Shown: one piece after another, positions 16,016 through 24,586 of the stretch
How the letters are laid out: each line of letters begins with the position of its first letter
Position numbering within the stretch: position 1 is the stretch's first letter
DNA from: a virus
IMG/VR virus record: IMGVR_UViG_3300046692_000091
Span: 62,001-126,000 of that record
Length of the DNA: 64,000 nucleotides
Strand: one strand, 5' to 3'
The notes under the pieces: model-generated
The model's input: only the letters and a program-made list of their open reading frames with translations
Told to the model about the DNA's origin: nothing
Database searches by the model: none
Made by a program: the position numbers and the translations under genes

Positions 16016-17464
16016 CTATTTAGGTAGAATGAACTGCGTATACGGACTCTGGTAAATTGCAGAACCTTCGTCCGTCATGAACACAGTCGCGTATGTGTAG
16101 GCACGAGGCCCAACAGCAATGACCAACACTTCTACCTTCGTAAACCCAGCACCAATTCGATTAAGCTGGTTGCGAGTTGGAATGTCCAACCCTAAGCACA
16201 GCTTGAGTTCCACGTCTTGCCCGCGAAACTTAATCTTCGGATTAATCGACTCAGTGTTCTGAGTAATCGATTTCAGAAGTTGTCGGATCTCTTTTTTCCC
16301 AGACGAGACCTGTTCGAAGAATGCGGATGTAATTTCATATGTTTCAACCCCGTCACCTAAGTTTCCTGTTAGGTAATCGTCCAGTTGTCGCTGGAGCTGC
16401 TGGAATGTCGCTACGGCATCGTTTGCACGTCGCGGTGGGTTGAGAGTACGGCTGACCAATTTATAATCGGCAGTCGACAATACCATGATGTCTGTATGCT
16501 TCGACAACAGATCCGAGTTAGCCGATTCAATTCGGTTACGGATCTGTGCGTTGAACACGTTCGACAAGTTAAGAATACCGAGTTCCGGATTATCACTTGG
16601 GAAACATGCTGCATGCATATTGATTACAGATTCCAGATAAACATCTGGTTCGTAAGCTTTATAGACACCAAAGGTTGCTTCGCTGATAGGTCGTCCAATC
16701 AATAGATCAGCTTTCGCCAATTTATCTTTCGGTGTGTCCTGCGGTTTGAAACCGTAGTTATGCATACGACCGAGTGAATACATGTAATAGTAACCATCTG
16801 GTTCCTCACCTGTATTGAACCCGAACAACAAACGCGATTCCAATACTAACGGATTCACGGGTTGCTTCTTCAGCTTGTTGACTTTCTCGCCTTCTTGTTT
16901 GATCTCTACCGGTGCAGCTTTGACTTCATGTCCCGCACCCAACAAAGCGTTCGCATCTGCCTTGTCGTTACCCATGTCGTTGGAATGACCTTTAACCCAA
17001 AAGAGTTCAAGCTTACGCTTCGGTTCTTCCCACGACGTCTTCAGTTCAACCAGACGTTTCCAATAGTCAACGTTTGCAACTGGGTTCCCGTCAGACTTAA
17101 TCCAATCATTCTTCGCCCACTTCGGAACGTACTGTGTTAGACCCTTACGAACATACTCGCTGTCCATTAACATGACCATCGATTTCGCAGGGGTCTTCAA
17201 TGCATATTCAAATGCACCGATCACAGCTCCTAGTTCACCCGTGTTATTTGTAGGGTTCTTCTCGATTGCACCATAAGCATCGATATACTCGATAACCGAA
17301 ACGGTTTCCGCAGCTGGTACATCTTTATACCCTTTCGCTGTCGGTTGTTGTTTCGTCGCTGCTTTAGACGTCATGGCAACGTTGCTATAAGTGTAACCGT
17401 GAATACCCCAACCTGCTTTATTCTGGCGGAATGAACCGTCAGTATAAAGAACAATACCATCCAT
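16016..17464 (-). CDS. rnh: Ribonuclease H1-type protein with long C-terminal extension
   Basis: Residues 1-175 form an RNase H1 domain that would hydrolyse RNA in RNA-DNA hybrids, for example primers. The active-site residues are all present: D9 in LYTDGS, E77 in NNTGELGAV, D101 in LMDSEYV, H160 in VKGHSND and D170 in GNDKADANAL. An insertion of about 35 residues (roughly 28-65) separates the first strands compared with bacterial RNase HI. About 300 further residues have no recognised domain; normal RNase HI is about 155 residues. phiKZ also has a long RNase H gene near UvsX. A TATAGT-like element lies upstream at 17488-17495 on the minus strand, and GAGGAC precedes ATG. Confidence 0.88.
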   Translation of the reverse strand: MDGIVLYTDGSFRQNKAGWGIHGYTYSNVAMTSKAATKQQPTAKGYKDVPAAETVSVIEYIDAYGAIEKNPTNNTGELGAVIGAFEYALKTPAKSMVMLMDSEYVRKGLTQYVPKWAKNDWIKSDGNPVANVDYWKRLVELKTSWEEPKRKLELFWVKGHSNDMGNDKADANALLGAGHEVKAAPVEIKQEGEKVNKLKKQPVNPLVLESRLLFGFNTGEEPDGYYYMYSLGRMHNYGFKPQDTPKDKLAKADLLIGRPISEATFGVYKAYEPDVYLESVINMHAACFPSDNPELGILNLSNVFNAQIRNRIESANSDLLSKHTDIMVLSTADYKLVSRTLNPPRRANDAVATFQQLQRQLDDYLTGNLGDGVETYEITSAFFEQVSSGKKEIRQLLKSITQNTESINPKIKFRGQDVELKLCLGLDIPTRNQLNRIGAGFTKVEVLVIAVGPRAYTYATVFMTDEGSAIYQSPYTQFILPK

Positions 17465-17487
17465 TATGACGTCCTCTGAAGTAATAA

Positions 17488-17495
17488 ACTATACT
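17488..17495 (-). promoter_or_regulatory. Candidate -10-like element for the RNase H gene
   Basis: AGTATAGT on the minus strand, 24 bases before the RNase H ATG. Similar elements stand before the minus-strand genes starting at 12097 (GTATAGT) and 26922 (AGTATAAT). These could be bacterial-type or middle promoters. Evidence is only the shared pattern. Confidence 0.3.
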
Positions 17496-17519
17496 AGATA
17501 ATTAACCTGGTCAGTCTTT

Positions 17520-17924
17520 TTACTTACAGGACTTTTTCCATTGACGATAAGCTTCGGACACAACTTCACGTTCCCGATTAGCATAGTCCTCTAAAGCTTT
17601 GATATGTGCTACCAAAACTAAATCCTCATCGACTTCAACCTGCGCATTAAGTTCAGGACTACTGAATACTGGACGCGATGGCATCTCACCAGCGGGTGGT
17701 AGAACGAAAGCCGCACATGTTGTATTTGTGGGTTGTACTGGCTTTTTAGTTACTACGCGAGCTGGTCTTTTAGCAGGGGTCTCTTTTATTGTTTTAGTGG
17801 GCACTTTGGGTGTGCTGGAGACTTTGCTGTTGTGAGTCTCAGTGATATACACGAAACTCTTTGGCTGATTTAAAACACAGCCGCTACTCATCACAAGTAG
17901 CAAGAATAATAGAACATAACGCAT
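17520..17924 (-). CDS. Candidate outer-membrane spanin (lipoprotein)
   Basis: This 134-residue protein has a clear lipoprotein signal, MRYVLLFLLLVMSSGC, with a lipobox ending at Cys16. The mature part starts with a Pro/Lys/Thr-rich linker (KVPTKTIKETPAKRPAR...KKPVQP) and ends in a helical region (LVAHIKALEDYANREREVVSEAYRQW) with a terminal Cys. Pro-rich lipoproteins with a short helical end are typical of o-spanins, which join the outer membrane to an inner-membrane partner and fuse the two membranes at lysis. The gene directly upstream encodes a membrane-anchored coiled-coil protein, as expected for a spanin pair. The lipoprotein call is strong; the spanin role is inferred. Confidence 0.6.
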   Translation of the reverse strand: MRYVLLFLLLVMSSGCVLNQPKSFVYITETHNSKVSSTPKVPTKTIKETPAKRPARVVTKKPVQPTNTTCAAFVLPPAGEMPSRPVFSSPELNAQVEVDEDLVLVAHIKALEDYANREREVVSEAYRQWKKSCK

Positions 17925-17944
17925 GGTGTACTCCCATTGGTATT

Positions 17945-18232
17945 TTACTTGAGAAGTTCATCTAATCGCCGACGCCGGGCGTCGACATCAGGAGTGCTGT
18001 GAGTAGCCTTGAGGTCCTCCAGTTCCCGAACGATTGCATGATTCTCAGCTTTAACAGCATCCAACTCGGAACCTACCCAGAAGATCGTAGCAAGCATAAG
18101 CATGATACAAAACAACATGAAAGTAATGTGCCGGTTTTCCAACAGTACCTCTTTTACTACGCGTTCACCGAAGATCGCGCGCTTGAGGAACGGCCACAAG
18201 GAGAGCAAGGCTTGAGTAGTTAAGGCGACCAT
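17945..18232 (-). CDS. Candidate inner-membrane spanin (membrane anchor plus coiled coil)
   Basis: This 95-residue protein has one strong transmembrane segment (about residues 36-54, ITFMLFCIMLMLATIFWVG). It is followed by a charged coiled-coil region (SELDAVKAENHAIVRELEDLK). The N-terminal 35 residues are amphipathic. The topology agrees with an i-spanin, with the coiled coil in the periplasm. It lies 20 bases upstream of the lipoprotein gene in the same direction, in the usual i-spanin then o-spanin order. The coiled coil is shorter than in lambda Rz. Another membrane role is possible. Confidence 0.55.
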   Translation of the reverse strand: MVALTTQALLSLWPFLKRAIFGERVVKEVLLENRHITFMLFCIMLMLATIFWVGSELDAVKAENHAIVRELEDLKATHSTPDVDARRRRLDELLK

Positions 18233-18310
18233 GATAACCTCTAGTCTGTGATCAAAACTACGCCTACCCGTTAACGCACTATTGGCGTTTCTATCGCAAG
18301 ACAGCTTTTA

Positions 18311-18423
18311 AAACGGTAGACAATATTCCCGTGGGGCACCCCCACTCTACCATGACGTTTATCGTTAACACAAGCGGGACTATCAATTTTATAGATGGCT
18401 TTACCATCGCCCGCTCATGAGGA
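18311..18423 (+). promoter_or_regulatory. Structured 5' leader with two folded elements before an RBS
   Basis: Two folds can be drawn in the 198-base region before the gene at 18431. The first pairs GGTAGA (18315-18320) with TCTACC (18346-18351) and GTGGGG (18331-18336) with CCCCAC (18340-18345). The second has an outer stem AGCGGG (18373-18378) with CCCGCT (18410-18415), enclosing CTAT/ATAG and ATGG/CCAT hairpins, like a three-way junction. It ends four bases before the GAGGA ribosome-binding site. This may control translation or mark a start or end of transcription; no known riboswitch class is recognised. Confidence 0.4.
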
Positions 18424-18430
18424 CCGTTAA

Positions 18431-19744
18431 ATGTATAACTTGAAAGGTTTCATTGGATACCCTTCCATGGTCAGTAACGTACCTGACCAAGTCGCTAAGT
18501 TTGGAGAACTATCCAAGAACAGCTCCACTTACGCAAAAGATGTAACGACCCACACCAGCACGCCAGTACCGAATACGGTGTTCTTTTCCTTTCATAGCGT
18601 AAGGGATGAAACACCTGTAGATGTTGATTCAGCAACTAAGGACCTGGTCCTCAAGCTGTCTAAGTATCTATTGGATCAGGCAATCGTTGGTGCGATCACC
18701 CAAGACCCACAAGTCGTAAGACAAATGGTGCTGGCTGAATTTGGTCCACTACTGAAAAGCTTCTCTACTGGTAAGATGCTTACCAACAACACAATCTGGT
18801 TACCAGAGTATGTTGTCTTTGAGATGTCTGCGCCAACTGAATCGAACCGTGTACAACTGTGGTATGCTGACGATAGTTTTTCTGGTCAGTATGATGAATA
18901 CTTCATTGAGATCATCCACCCACTGATTCCTTACGATGACTTCTTCAAAGATCCATTGACCGTGGTCAGTGCATTGAAAGATTACAACTTCGATGAGAAG
19001 CTGGAAGAAGCTCATGTCAAGCGTGCACAATACCCGTACACTAACTTGCGTTCGATGACTTACGATTATGTCCACCCGACTAATTCGGCAATTCGTCAAC
19101 CAGCTCGTTGGCTTGCATTGCTTTACGGTATTGCGGCAGACAACCAAGACTTTATTAATGACAAGATCATTGAAGAACTCTTGGCGAACTCAACCCATAC
19201 TCGTGAAGAATGGGAAAAGATCTTACCGGATCTGTTCAAGAAGACTGAGTTCATTATCACCCCATTCTGGGAGAACTATTCTGTTCCTACCGGTATCTTA
19301 GGTGCAGGCTTCTATAGTCCTACCATTGATCCACGGAAAGAACTGCCTCTGCTCCGTCGTACTGCTCGTGGTCCAGCTTATAATGATGCATGGGTCAATG
19401 CACAATATGAACTGTCGTCCCATACGTACAAGTCGTTGGCATTCGGTGTGTTGGGTAACCCGCAGAACCGTGAAGGCATCGTGCGCTTCTCTAAGAAGTT
19501 CCCTGACTATCTGTTAGTAACTAACGGCACAGCTGATTTTGACCGGGTCGATCCTTTGACTACCGGTGAATGGATGATGGTGTTCGCTAAGTTGCTGAAA
19601 GAAGCAGAGACGATGGATCGCTACACATCTGTGCCACTCGGTGTTTCCCGTATGATTCGTGATGGTGTCGTTTACGCCACCGCCATGTTCCAGCGCGTGA
19701 ACTATCTGGTTGTAACGAAATCGTCTGTAGAAGAGTTCACATAA
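18431..19744 (+). CDS. Probable virion structural protein, 437 residues
   Basis: The protein is a mixed, mostly soluble sequence without signal peptide, membrane helix or enzyme motif (MYNLKGFIGYPSMVSNVPDQ...). It has Trp/Tyr-rich stretches such as TNNTIWLPEYVVFEM and ITPFWENYSVPTGILGAGFY. It opens the plus-strand block of virion and inner-body genes and has the structured leader described above. It ends at a hairpin with TATG. Structural role is inferred from neighbours and size; it could be a tail or baseplate component. Confidence 0.5.
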   Translation: MYNLKGFIGYPSMVSNVPDQVAKFGELSKNSSTYAKDVTTHTSTPVPNTVFFSFHSVRDETPVDVDSATKDLVLKLSKYLLDQAIVGAITQDPQVVRQMVLAEFGPLLKSFSTGKMLTNNTIWLPEYVVFEMSAPTESNRVQLWYADDSFSGQYDEYFIEIIHPLIPYDDFFKDPLTVVSALKDYNFDEKLEEAHVKRAQYPYTNLRSMTYDYVHPTNSAIRQPARWLALLYGIAADNQDFINDKIIEELLANSTHTREEWEKILPDLFKKTEFIITPFWENYSVPTGILGAGFYSPTIDPRKELPLLRRTARGPAYNDAWVNAQYELSSHTYKSLAFGVLGNPQNREGIVRFSKKFPDYLLVTNGTADFDRVDPLTTGEWMMVFAKLLKEAETMDRYTSVPLGVSRMIRDGVVYATAMFQRVNYLVVTKSSVEEFT

Positions 19745-19748
19745 CAGT

Positions 19749-19764
19749 GGAGCCTTCGGGCTCC
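19749..19764 (+). terminator. UUCG-tetraloop hairpin with adjacent TATG
   Basis: Six-pair stem GGAGCC/GGCTCC with loop TTCG. CATA overlaps the preceding stop (19740-19743). TATG follows after three bases (19768-19771), 39 bases before the next gene. Confidence 0.8.
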
Positions 19765-19810
19765 TCTTATGCCCAATCAGATGATTCCTTAATTCACAAA
19801 AGGCTCCGTC

Positions 19811-20434
19811 ATGGCTAGCGTAATCCCGCAAATCGGAATTAAAGGTCGCTGGGAAGTTAAGGCTCCTTTCTCAGTTAAACCAGGCCTTCTATATACTCTC
19901 GGTGCGATTCGTTCTTTTATCGATATCGAGAACAACGGCGTAAACGTATTTGAAACGTATTACGGCTCAATAGCTCTTACTCAAGCACAGTACAATGATG
20001 ATCGTCGTCAAGGCATCATGTTGTTGACTCTGCTTTCTGATACAGATGCTCCGCTATATATCCCGTCGTCATTCGTAACTGCTTTCCCTTCATTGGATTC
20101 TGTTGCTTATCACCACTTGGTATTGTCTGCTTCATGTGGCGCATTACCCGTAACAATGTCATTGGATTTCTTGGTTACACAAGTAGCTAAGGTTATCTCT
20201 GATACCATCGGTGTTACCCCGACCATTAATATCGGTGTGGTACCTTTGTTAAGTGTTGTCACTCCTGAACAACATGAAACGAACGAAGCTAGACGAGAGG
20301 CGGCAATTTCTAACCGTACGACCGACTACGCTCGTCTCGCTGAAGAACAGCGGAAAAACACTTTGCTCTCTCAACGCTTGGCTGTCGCCGAGAGTATCAT
20401 CAAAAAACTTAAAGACGATGGTCTTATCCCTTAG
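19811..20434 (+). CDS. Probable virion protein, 207 residues
   Basis: The N-terminal 150 residues look like a beta-rich fold (IGIKGRWEVKAPFSVKPGLLYTLGAIRSF). The last 50 residues form a charged coiled coil (ARREAAISNRTTDYARLAEEQRKNTLLSQRL). AAAGG precedes the ATG. It is followed by the first inner-body-like gene after 8 bases, suggesting co-expression late in infection. No specific family is recognised. Confidence 0.5.
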   Translation: MASVIPQIGIKGRWEVKAPFSVKPGLLYTLGAIRSFIDIENNGVNVFETYYGSIALTQAQYNDDRRQGIMLLTLLSDTDAPLYIPSSFVTAFPSLDSVAYHHLVLSASCGALPVTMSLDFLVTQVAKVISDTIGVTPTINIGVVPLLSVVTPEQHETNEARREAAISNRTTDYARLAEEQRKNTLLSQRLAVAESIIKKLKDDGLIP

Positions 20435-20442
20435 GAATTTAT

Positions 20443-21000
20443 ATGTCTTATCTCGATTCGAAGAAACTCAAAGCCATGATGGCTAGCTTGGAAGACAGTG
20501 ATGGTGTTGCACGTCAAGTAGACGTTACCAATGCTTCCGCTTCTGCAACTAAAGATCATCCGGAATCACCTACTGCTGAAGCCGATTCTAAAGGCGAAGC
20601 TGCTACTGCTGCTGACACTGTAAAGGTTGGTGATGGCGACGGTGTTACTCCAACTATCCAAGACGCTATCAATGCTGGCGTTCAGGTTGGTGAAGACATC
20701 ACTAAGATGGAAGAAGCTAAAGCCGCTGTTGAGCACCACATGGGTGAAGTAGCTAACTACATCGACCGCAATGAATCGGTACCACCTTCGTTGGCTGAAG
20801 TGATCAAGGTTAGTCTGCAACGCCATGATCGTAAGTTCTTTGCACAAACTGTTCCTGCTCTGGAAAGCTTTTCGGCTGTTACTGGTCGGATGACTACTTC
20901 CATCGATCTGTTGAACCGTCTGAAGAACAGTGTTGGTACAATTGATACCGGTCTTACCGCTGCCCGTGCACAACTGGCACAGCTTAAAGGAACTAAGTAA
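20443..21000 (+). CDS. Inner-body-like protein 1 (short paralogue)
   Basis: This 185-residue protein shares a module with the next inner-body genes: a helix with EEAKAAVEHHM, then LAEVIKVSLQRHDRKFFAQTVPALESF. It has two S/A-x-E type sites, MMASLE17 near the N-terminus and VPALE141 after the module, where a phiKZ-type prohead protease could cut. The segment between them is acidic and Ala/Thr-rich, as expected of a removable propeptide. Only about 45 residues would remain after the second site, so it may act mainly as a scaffold. In phiKZ, gp93, gp95 and gp97 are related, cleaved inner-body proteins; I infer the same family. Its stop overlaps the next start (TAATG). Confidence 0.6.
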   Translation: MSYLDSKKLKAMMASLEDSDGVARQVDVTNASASATKDHPESPTAEADSKGEAATAADTVKVGDGDGVTPTIQDAINAGVQVGEDITKMEEAKAAVEHHMGEVANYIDRNESVPPSLAEVIKVSLQRHDRKFFAQTVPALESFSAVTGRMTTSIDLLNRLKNSVGTIDTGLTAARAQLAQLKGTK

Positions 21001-22415
21001 TGGCCAAGATCAAACTCTCTAAGTTACTGCCATCTCTCGAATCTGAAGATGGTGTAGCAAAACCTGTTGACGTAAAAGAAGAATCTGCTGAACTCGGTAA
21101 AGCCGAAGTTCAACAAGTTGCTGATGACGGCTCAGGTAAGGGCGATGTTGCTGAAGCCGCATTTGAAGTAGAGGTTGATGGTAAGGACTTTACTGCTATC
21201 GATGAAGCTTCTAAACGTCAAGGCGAAGTTATCCATAAACAATTCGAACGTCTACAGGAAACTGAATGTTCGTTGGAAGCTTATATCGGTGTACTCCGTG
21301 GTGCAAAAGCTACCCGTAGTTCAATCGGTTCTGGCGCAGCTGCAGTTATTAAGTTTGACCTGGAAGCACGCTATCCAAAGTTCTTCACTGGGTTGATCCC
21401 CTCTGTTGAAGCCTATGATGGTGATAAGAGTCTGGTCGTTTCTGAACAACTGGAAAGCAACTTGGGTTCTAAACTTAAGGGCGTAGGTAAAGCTATCGGC
21501 GCAGCTCTGAAGAAATTCTGGGAATGGGTTAAAGGCATTTATGCTAAGGCTAAAGTATTCATTAAGAAACTTATTGATGCTGTGATGGGCGAGAAACAAA
21601 AGACGATCTACCTGTTAAAAGTAGAGAAGTCGATCACTACACCTGGCGGTAAACCTAAAGCACTACCTGCTCCTCCGGCTGGCGTCAAGTCCCGTGCGGC
21701 TAACGCGGTGCAACTACTGTTAGCAGATCACAGTAAAAGCGACAAGCCTCCAGCGAAGAAACGCACATTACCCGAGACCGTTAAGGTTACAGGTGTAAGT
21801 ATCTTGGAATCCGTTGAGAACGATCCATGGGGCATCGGTCGTTACGAAAGCACTATCCTGAATCACATCTACGAGATGTGGATTCCTGTTGCTGAGCGAG
21901 CGATTACTAAACTGGAATCCACAGCCGACATCTACAAGTCAGGCAGTGGTCTGGATAAGCAGATCGAAGAAATTGCCTCTGCACAGAAGGCATGGCCGGC
22001 TACATCCGTGATGGGTGGTAACTATGTAGTTACTCGTGAAGGGGATAGCTACAAGATCGTTATGTCGCAGAAAGACGGTTCAGGTAAATCCCTAGAAGAA
22101 CTCCGGCTGGAATCGCAAGCTGACATTCGTGATCACCTTGATCGGAACGAAGTTCTGTTGAGCAACATCGAACGTACCAGTGCTAAATGGGAAAAGATCC
22201 AAGAGAAGATTAACAAGCTTGAATCTAAGTTTGATAATGAACTCAAGGTCACCCCAGAAGCTAAGAATGCATTGACCAAGTATGTTACTCAGATCCTGAG
22301 TTCCGATATTGATCGCATCCTGAAGCACGCTGGTGCAGTTGCTGCTAAGCGTAACGACGTTCTCGATTACATGCTCATGATTCACGCCCAAGGTGGCGTT
22401 GAAGATTCAAAGTAA
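21000..22415 (+). CDS. Inner-body-like protein 2
   Basis: This 471-residue protein begins PSLESEDGVAKPVDV, nearly the same as the first paralogue (ASLEDSDGVARQVDV). The shared module follows: LEAYIGVLRG, AVIKFDLEARYPKFFTGLIPSVEAY (candidate cut after Glu137), then LGSKLKGVGKAIGAALKKFWEW. The mature part would be about 334 residues, basic and helical, with coiled-coil stretches near the end. Such proteins form the protein core around which DNA is wound in phiKZ heads and enter the host with the DNA. Assignment rests on paralogy, cleavage-like sites and the protease gene at 35658. Confidence 0.65.
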   Translation: MAKIKLSKLLPSLESEDGVAKPVDVKEESAELGKAEVQQVADDGSGKGDVAEAAFEVEVDGKDFTAIDEASKRQGEVIHKQFERLQETECSLEAYIGVLRGAKATRSSIGSGAAAVIKFDLEARYPKFFTGLIPSVEAYDGDKSLVVSEQLESNLGSKLKGVGKAIGAALKKFWEWVKGIYAKAKVFIKKLIDAVMGEKQKTIYLLKVEKSITTPGGKPKALPAPPAGVKSRAANAVQLLLADHSKSDKPPAKKRTLPETVKVTGVSILESVENDPWGIGRYESTILNHIYEMWIPVAERAITKLESTADIYKSGSGLDKQIEEIASAQKAWPATSVMGGNYVVTREGDSYKIVMSQKDGSGKSLEELRLESQADIRDHLDRNEVLLSNIERTSAKWEKIQEKINKLESKFDNELKVTPEAKNALTKYVTQILSSDIDRILKHAGAVAAKRNDVLDYMLMIHAQGGVEDSK

Positions 22416-22465
22416 GCCCATCTACAGAAGCTTATAGTGAAGGTCCGGATAGCACATTTACGCAC

Positions 22466-22747
22466 ATGGGTAAAACCTACAGTGTGGATCGTTTACTAGA
22501 GGTAACACGGAATACACCGGTAGTTGATTTTCCATTAGACCGTGTCACATGGATGATTGACGACGACTACGATGTTAAGCGCATGCGTCAAGCCGACACA
22601 TCAGTTCCAATTTGTGTTGCCCAGCTTCCTACAGGTGAATGGGTTACGATGGATGGTTATCATAGAGTCATCAAAGCGTTCTATGTGGAAAAGCGTAAAA
22701 CCATCCCCGCTAAGATCGTTACGAAACAACTGTTTAAACAGCTTTAA
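22466..22747 (+). CDS. Small ParB/sulfiredoxin-fold-like protein
   Basis: This 93-residue protein resembles a minimal ParB N-terminal domain. PTGEWVTMDGYHRVIKAFY contains the DG-x-HR motif (residues 63-67), preceded by a strand IDDDYDVKRMRQAD and by PICVAQL, which fit the ParB/Srx layout. In ParB-type proteins this motif binds nucleotide; here there is no DNA-binding or dimer domain. It lies between two inner-body genes. The ribosome-binding site is weak. Function unknown; it may be a nuclease-like or nucleotide-binding accessory protein. Confidence 0.5.
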   Translation: MGKTYSVDRLLEVTRNTPVVDFPLDRVTWMIDDDYDVKRMRQADTSVPICVAQLPTGEWVTMDGYHRVIKAFYVEKRKTIPAKIVTKQLFKQL

Positions 22748-22758
22748 CTAAATCATTC

Positions 22759-22780
22759 GGTTGGTACTCAGGTACCAACC
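22759..22780 (+). terminator. Hairpin terminator with adjacent TATG
   Basis: Nine-pair stem GGTTGGTAC/GTACCAACC, loop TCAG. TATG follows after one base (22782-22785), 28 bases before the next gene. No CATA on the left side. Confidence 0.75.
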
Positions 22781-22813
22781 TTATGTAACTTTAATCCGCG
22801 GAGTAGAACAAAC

Positions 22814-24577
22814 ATGGCTAAGCCAGTAACTAAGAAACCAGCAGTCAAGAAGCCTGCTGTCAAAAAACGTTTTCAAGATGCAATGGGCTTCCTGGCCTCA
22901 ATGGAATCTGTAGCTATTGCTGAAGACAAGAATGTATCCGTTGACGCCCCTGTTCAAAAGGACGTCAAGATCGAAATCACCGACACCGTTAAACCTAACG
23001 AAGAAGTTGGTGTTACCGTATCGAACACTCCGACCAAAGAACTGAAGGATACTACTCAGTCTGGTCAAGCACAAACTCAAGACGTTGGTAAAGTCTCTGT
23101 TAAAGAAACTACCGATGCAGGCAATGCTGGTGAAGAAGATGCTGTTACTAATAAGACTCCTGACGCTGTTAAAGTTGGCGAGAAAGATCTTACCACTGGT
23201 GTTGTTTCTAAAGAAGACGCTATCGAAGCGAATGAAACAGAACACCTTGAACCAAAAGAAGCTGACGACGCAGTAATGAACGTTGAGTCTGCAGTGGAAG
23301 AACTTGAATCGAGTGGCATCACTATTGGTTCCGATAGCGCACTGCAGAAAGCTGAATCGGTTGGTAATGACCTGGAAAACATCTCCAAGGTAGAAGCTGC
23401 TCTGGAACAATACCAGACCCTGTTGGTTGGTATGCGTAAGAAAGGTGTTAAGCCCACACCTGAGCTGGCTCGTGCTATCAAGATTTCTCTGGAATCGCAT
23501 GACCGCAATTTCTTCCGCCCTATCGTTAGCTCGTTAGAAGACTTCGCTCGTCCTGACACTCGTCTGGTTGCTAGCCGTGGTTTGGAAGCAGCTATCGGTG
23601 ACAAGCTGAAAGATCTGGGCGCTGCAGCTGGTAATGCTCTGCAACGTCTGATCGAAATGCTGATCGATGCTTGGAACCACTTCACTCGTGATACCCCTAA
23701 GCTGATCGAAGAACTCGACAAAACCATCAAAGCCGTACAGTCCGCTGAGCTTTCTGCCGGTGAAAACCTGGCTGTTAAGTCTGCTGGTCGTCTGATGATC
23801 AACGGCAACTTTGCTGGTGATTCGGTTGAGGTTGTTACTAACGTCGAGAAGACTGCACAACAGCTGTTGGTTGAATGGCCTAACGCTCTGATTAAACTCG
23901 TACAGACTATCGAAGCTTCCAGCAAACAAGTAGCTGTGTCTAATGAAGACTCCGCTGGTTCTAGTCATGGTATCGAAGAAGCAGCACAGAAAGCTCTCGA
24001 AGCTACCTTCTCTCAGTTCAAGCAAGTTGATTCTGGTGAGGCTCCATCCTCGATGGGTTCTTATGAAATCGTAACTCGTTCGCCAATCATGCCTGGTAAC
24101 AAAGCCATGTTCATTGGTATCGGTTCCGGTACTAGCGCTGCAGAGAACGTTGCCGATAAGAACTTCATGAAGTTTGAATTCGCTTCTACTGGTGATGCTG
24201 AGTCTGGTGATAGCGAAGTTAAGATCCCTTCGAAAGAACGTGCTATCGCTGCACTGAATGCTATTAAAGGTATCGTTGCTAACCTGATCGGTAAAGATAC
24301 TTCGATGGGTGCTCTGAAGAACCTAAGTAAGACTATCACATCTGGTAGCCCTACCGCTAAGGGTGCTGTTCAAGCTGCTCTGATGCAACATCGCATGTTC
24401 ATGGGTTATCTGACCACTCTGGTTAAATCCTACATTGCTTTCTATAGCCATGTTGCTGCCGAAAGCTCTGGTAAAGGTGTTGCTGTTCGTGAGAATAGTG
24501 CTGCAGCCCATACCGATGGCAAAACCACAGATCGCACCAAAGAAGCAGATGACGAATCTGTAGTCTCCGTCCAGTAA
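22814..24577 (+). CDS. Inner-body-like protein 3 (largest paralogue)
   Basis: This 587-residue protein starts with a Lys/Pro/Ala-rich tail (KPAVKKPAVKK) and has LASME31. A long acidic, Thr/Val/Glu-rich stretch to about residue 185 looks like a propeptide. The shared module is KVEAALEQYQTLLVG, ARAIKISLESHDRNFFRPIVSSLEDF (candidate cut after Glu242), then GDKLKDLGAAAGNALQRLIEML. The mature part would be about 345 residues, helical, without enzyme motifs. Own promoter is suggested by TATG after the upstream hairpin. High-copy inner-body role is inferred by analogy with phiKZ gp93/95/97. Confidence 0.65.
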   Translation: MAKPVTKKPAVKKPAVKKRFQDAMGFLASMESVAIAEDKNVSVDAPVQKDVKIEITDTVKPNEEVGVTVSNTPTKELKDTTQSGQAQTQDVGKVSVKETTDAGNAGEEDAVTNKTPDAVKVGEKDLTTGVVSKEDAIEANETEHLEPKEADDAVMNVESAVEELESSGITIGSDSALQKAESVGNDLENISKVEAALEQYQTLLVGMRKKGVKPTPELARAIKISLESHDRNFFRPIVSSLEDFARPDTRLVASRGLEAAIGDKLKDLGAAAGNALQRLIEMLIDAWNHFTRDTPKLIEELDKTIKAVQSAELSAGENLAVKSAGRLMINGNFAGDSVEVVTNVEKTAQQLLVEWPNALIKLVQTIEASSKQVAVSNEDSAGSSHGIEEAAQKALEATFSQFKQVDSGEAPSSMGSYEIVTRSPIMPGNKAMFIGIGSGTSAAENVADKNFMKFEFASTGDAESGDSEVKIPSKERAIAALNAIKGIVANLIGKDTSMGALKNLSKTITSGSPTAKGAVQAALMQHRMFMGYLTTLVKSYIAFYSHVAAESSGKGVAVRENSAAAHTDGKTTDRTKEADDESVVSVQ

Positions 24578-24586
24578 GGTATTCCC

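Noticed and set aside
23077-23925. 282-codon minus-strand open frame inside an inner-body gene
   Set aside because: Antisense to a solid coding sequence, Ser/Arg/Leu-rich and without neighbours on that strand.
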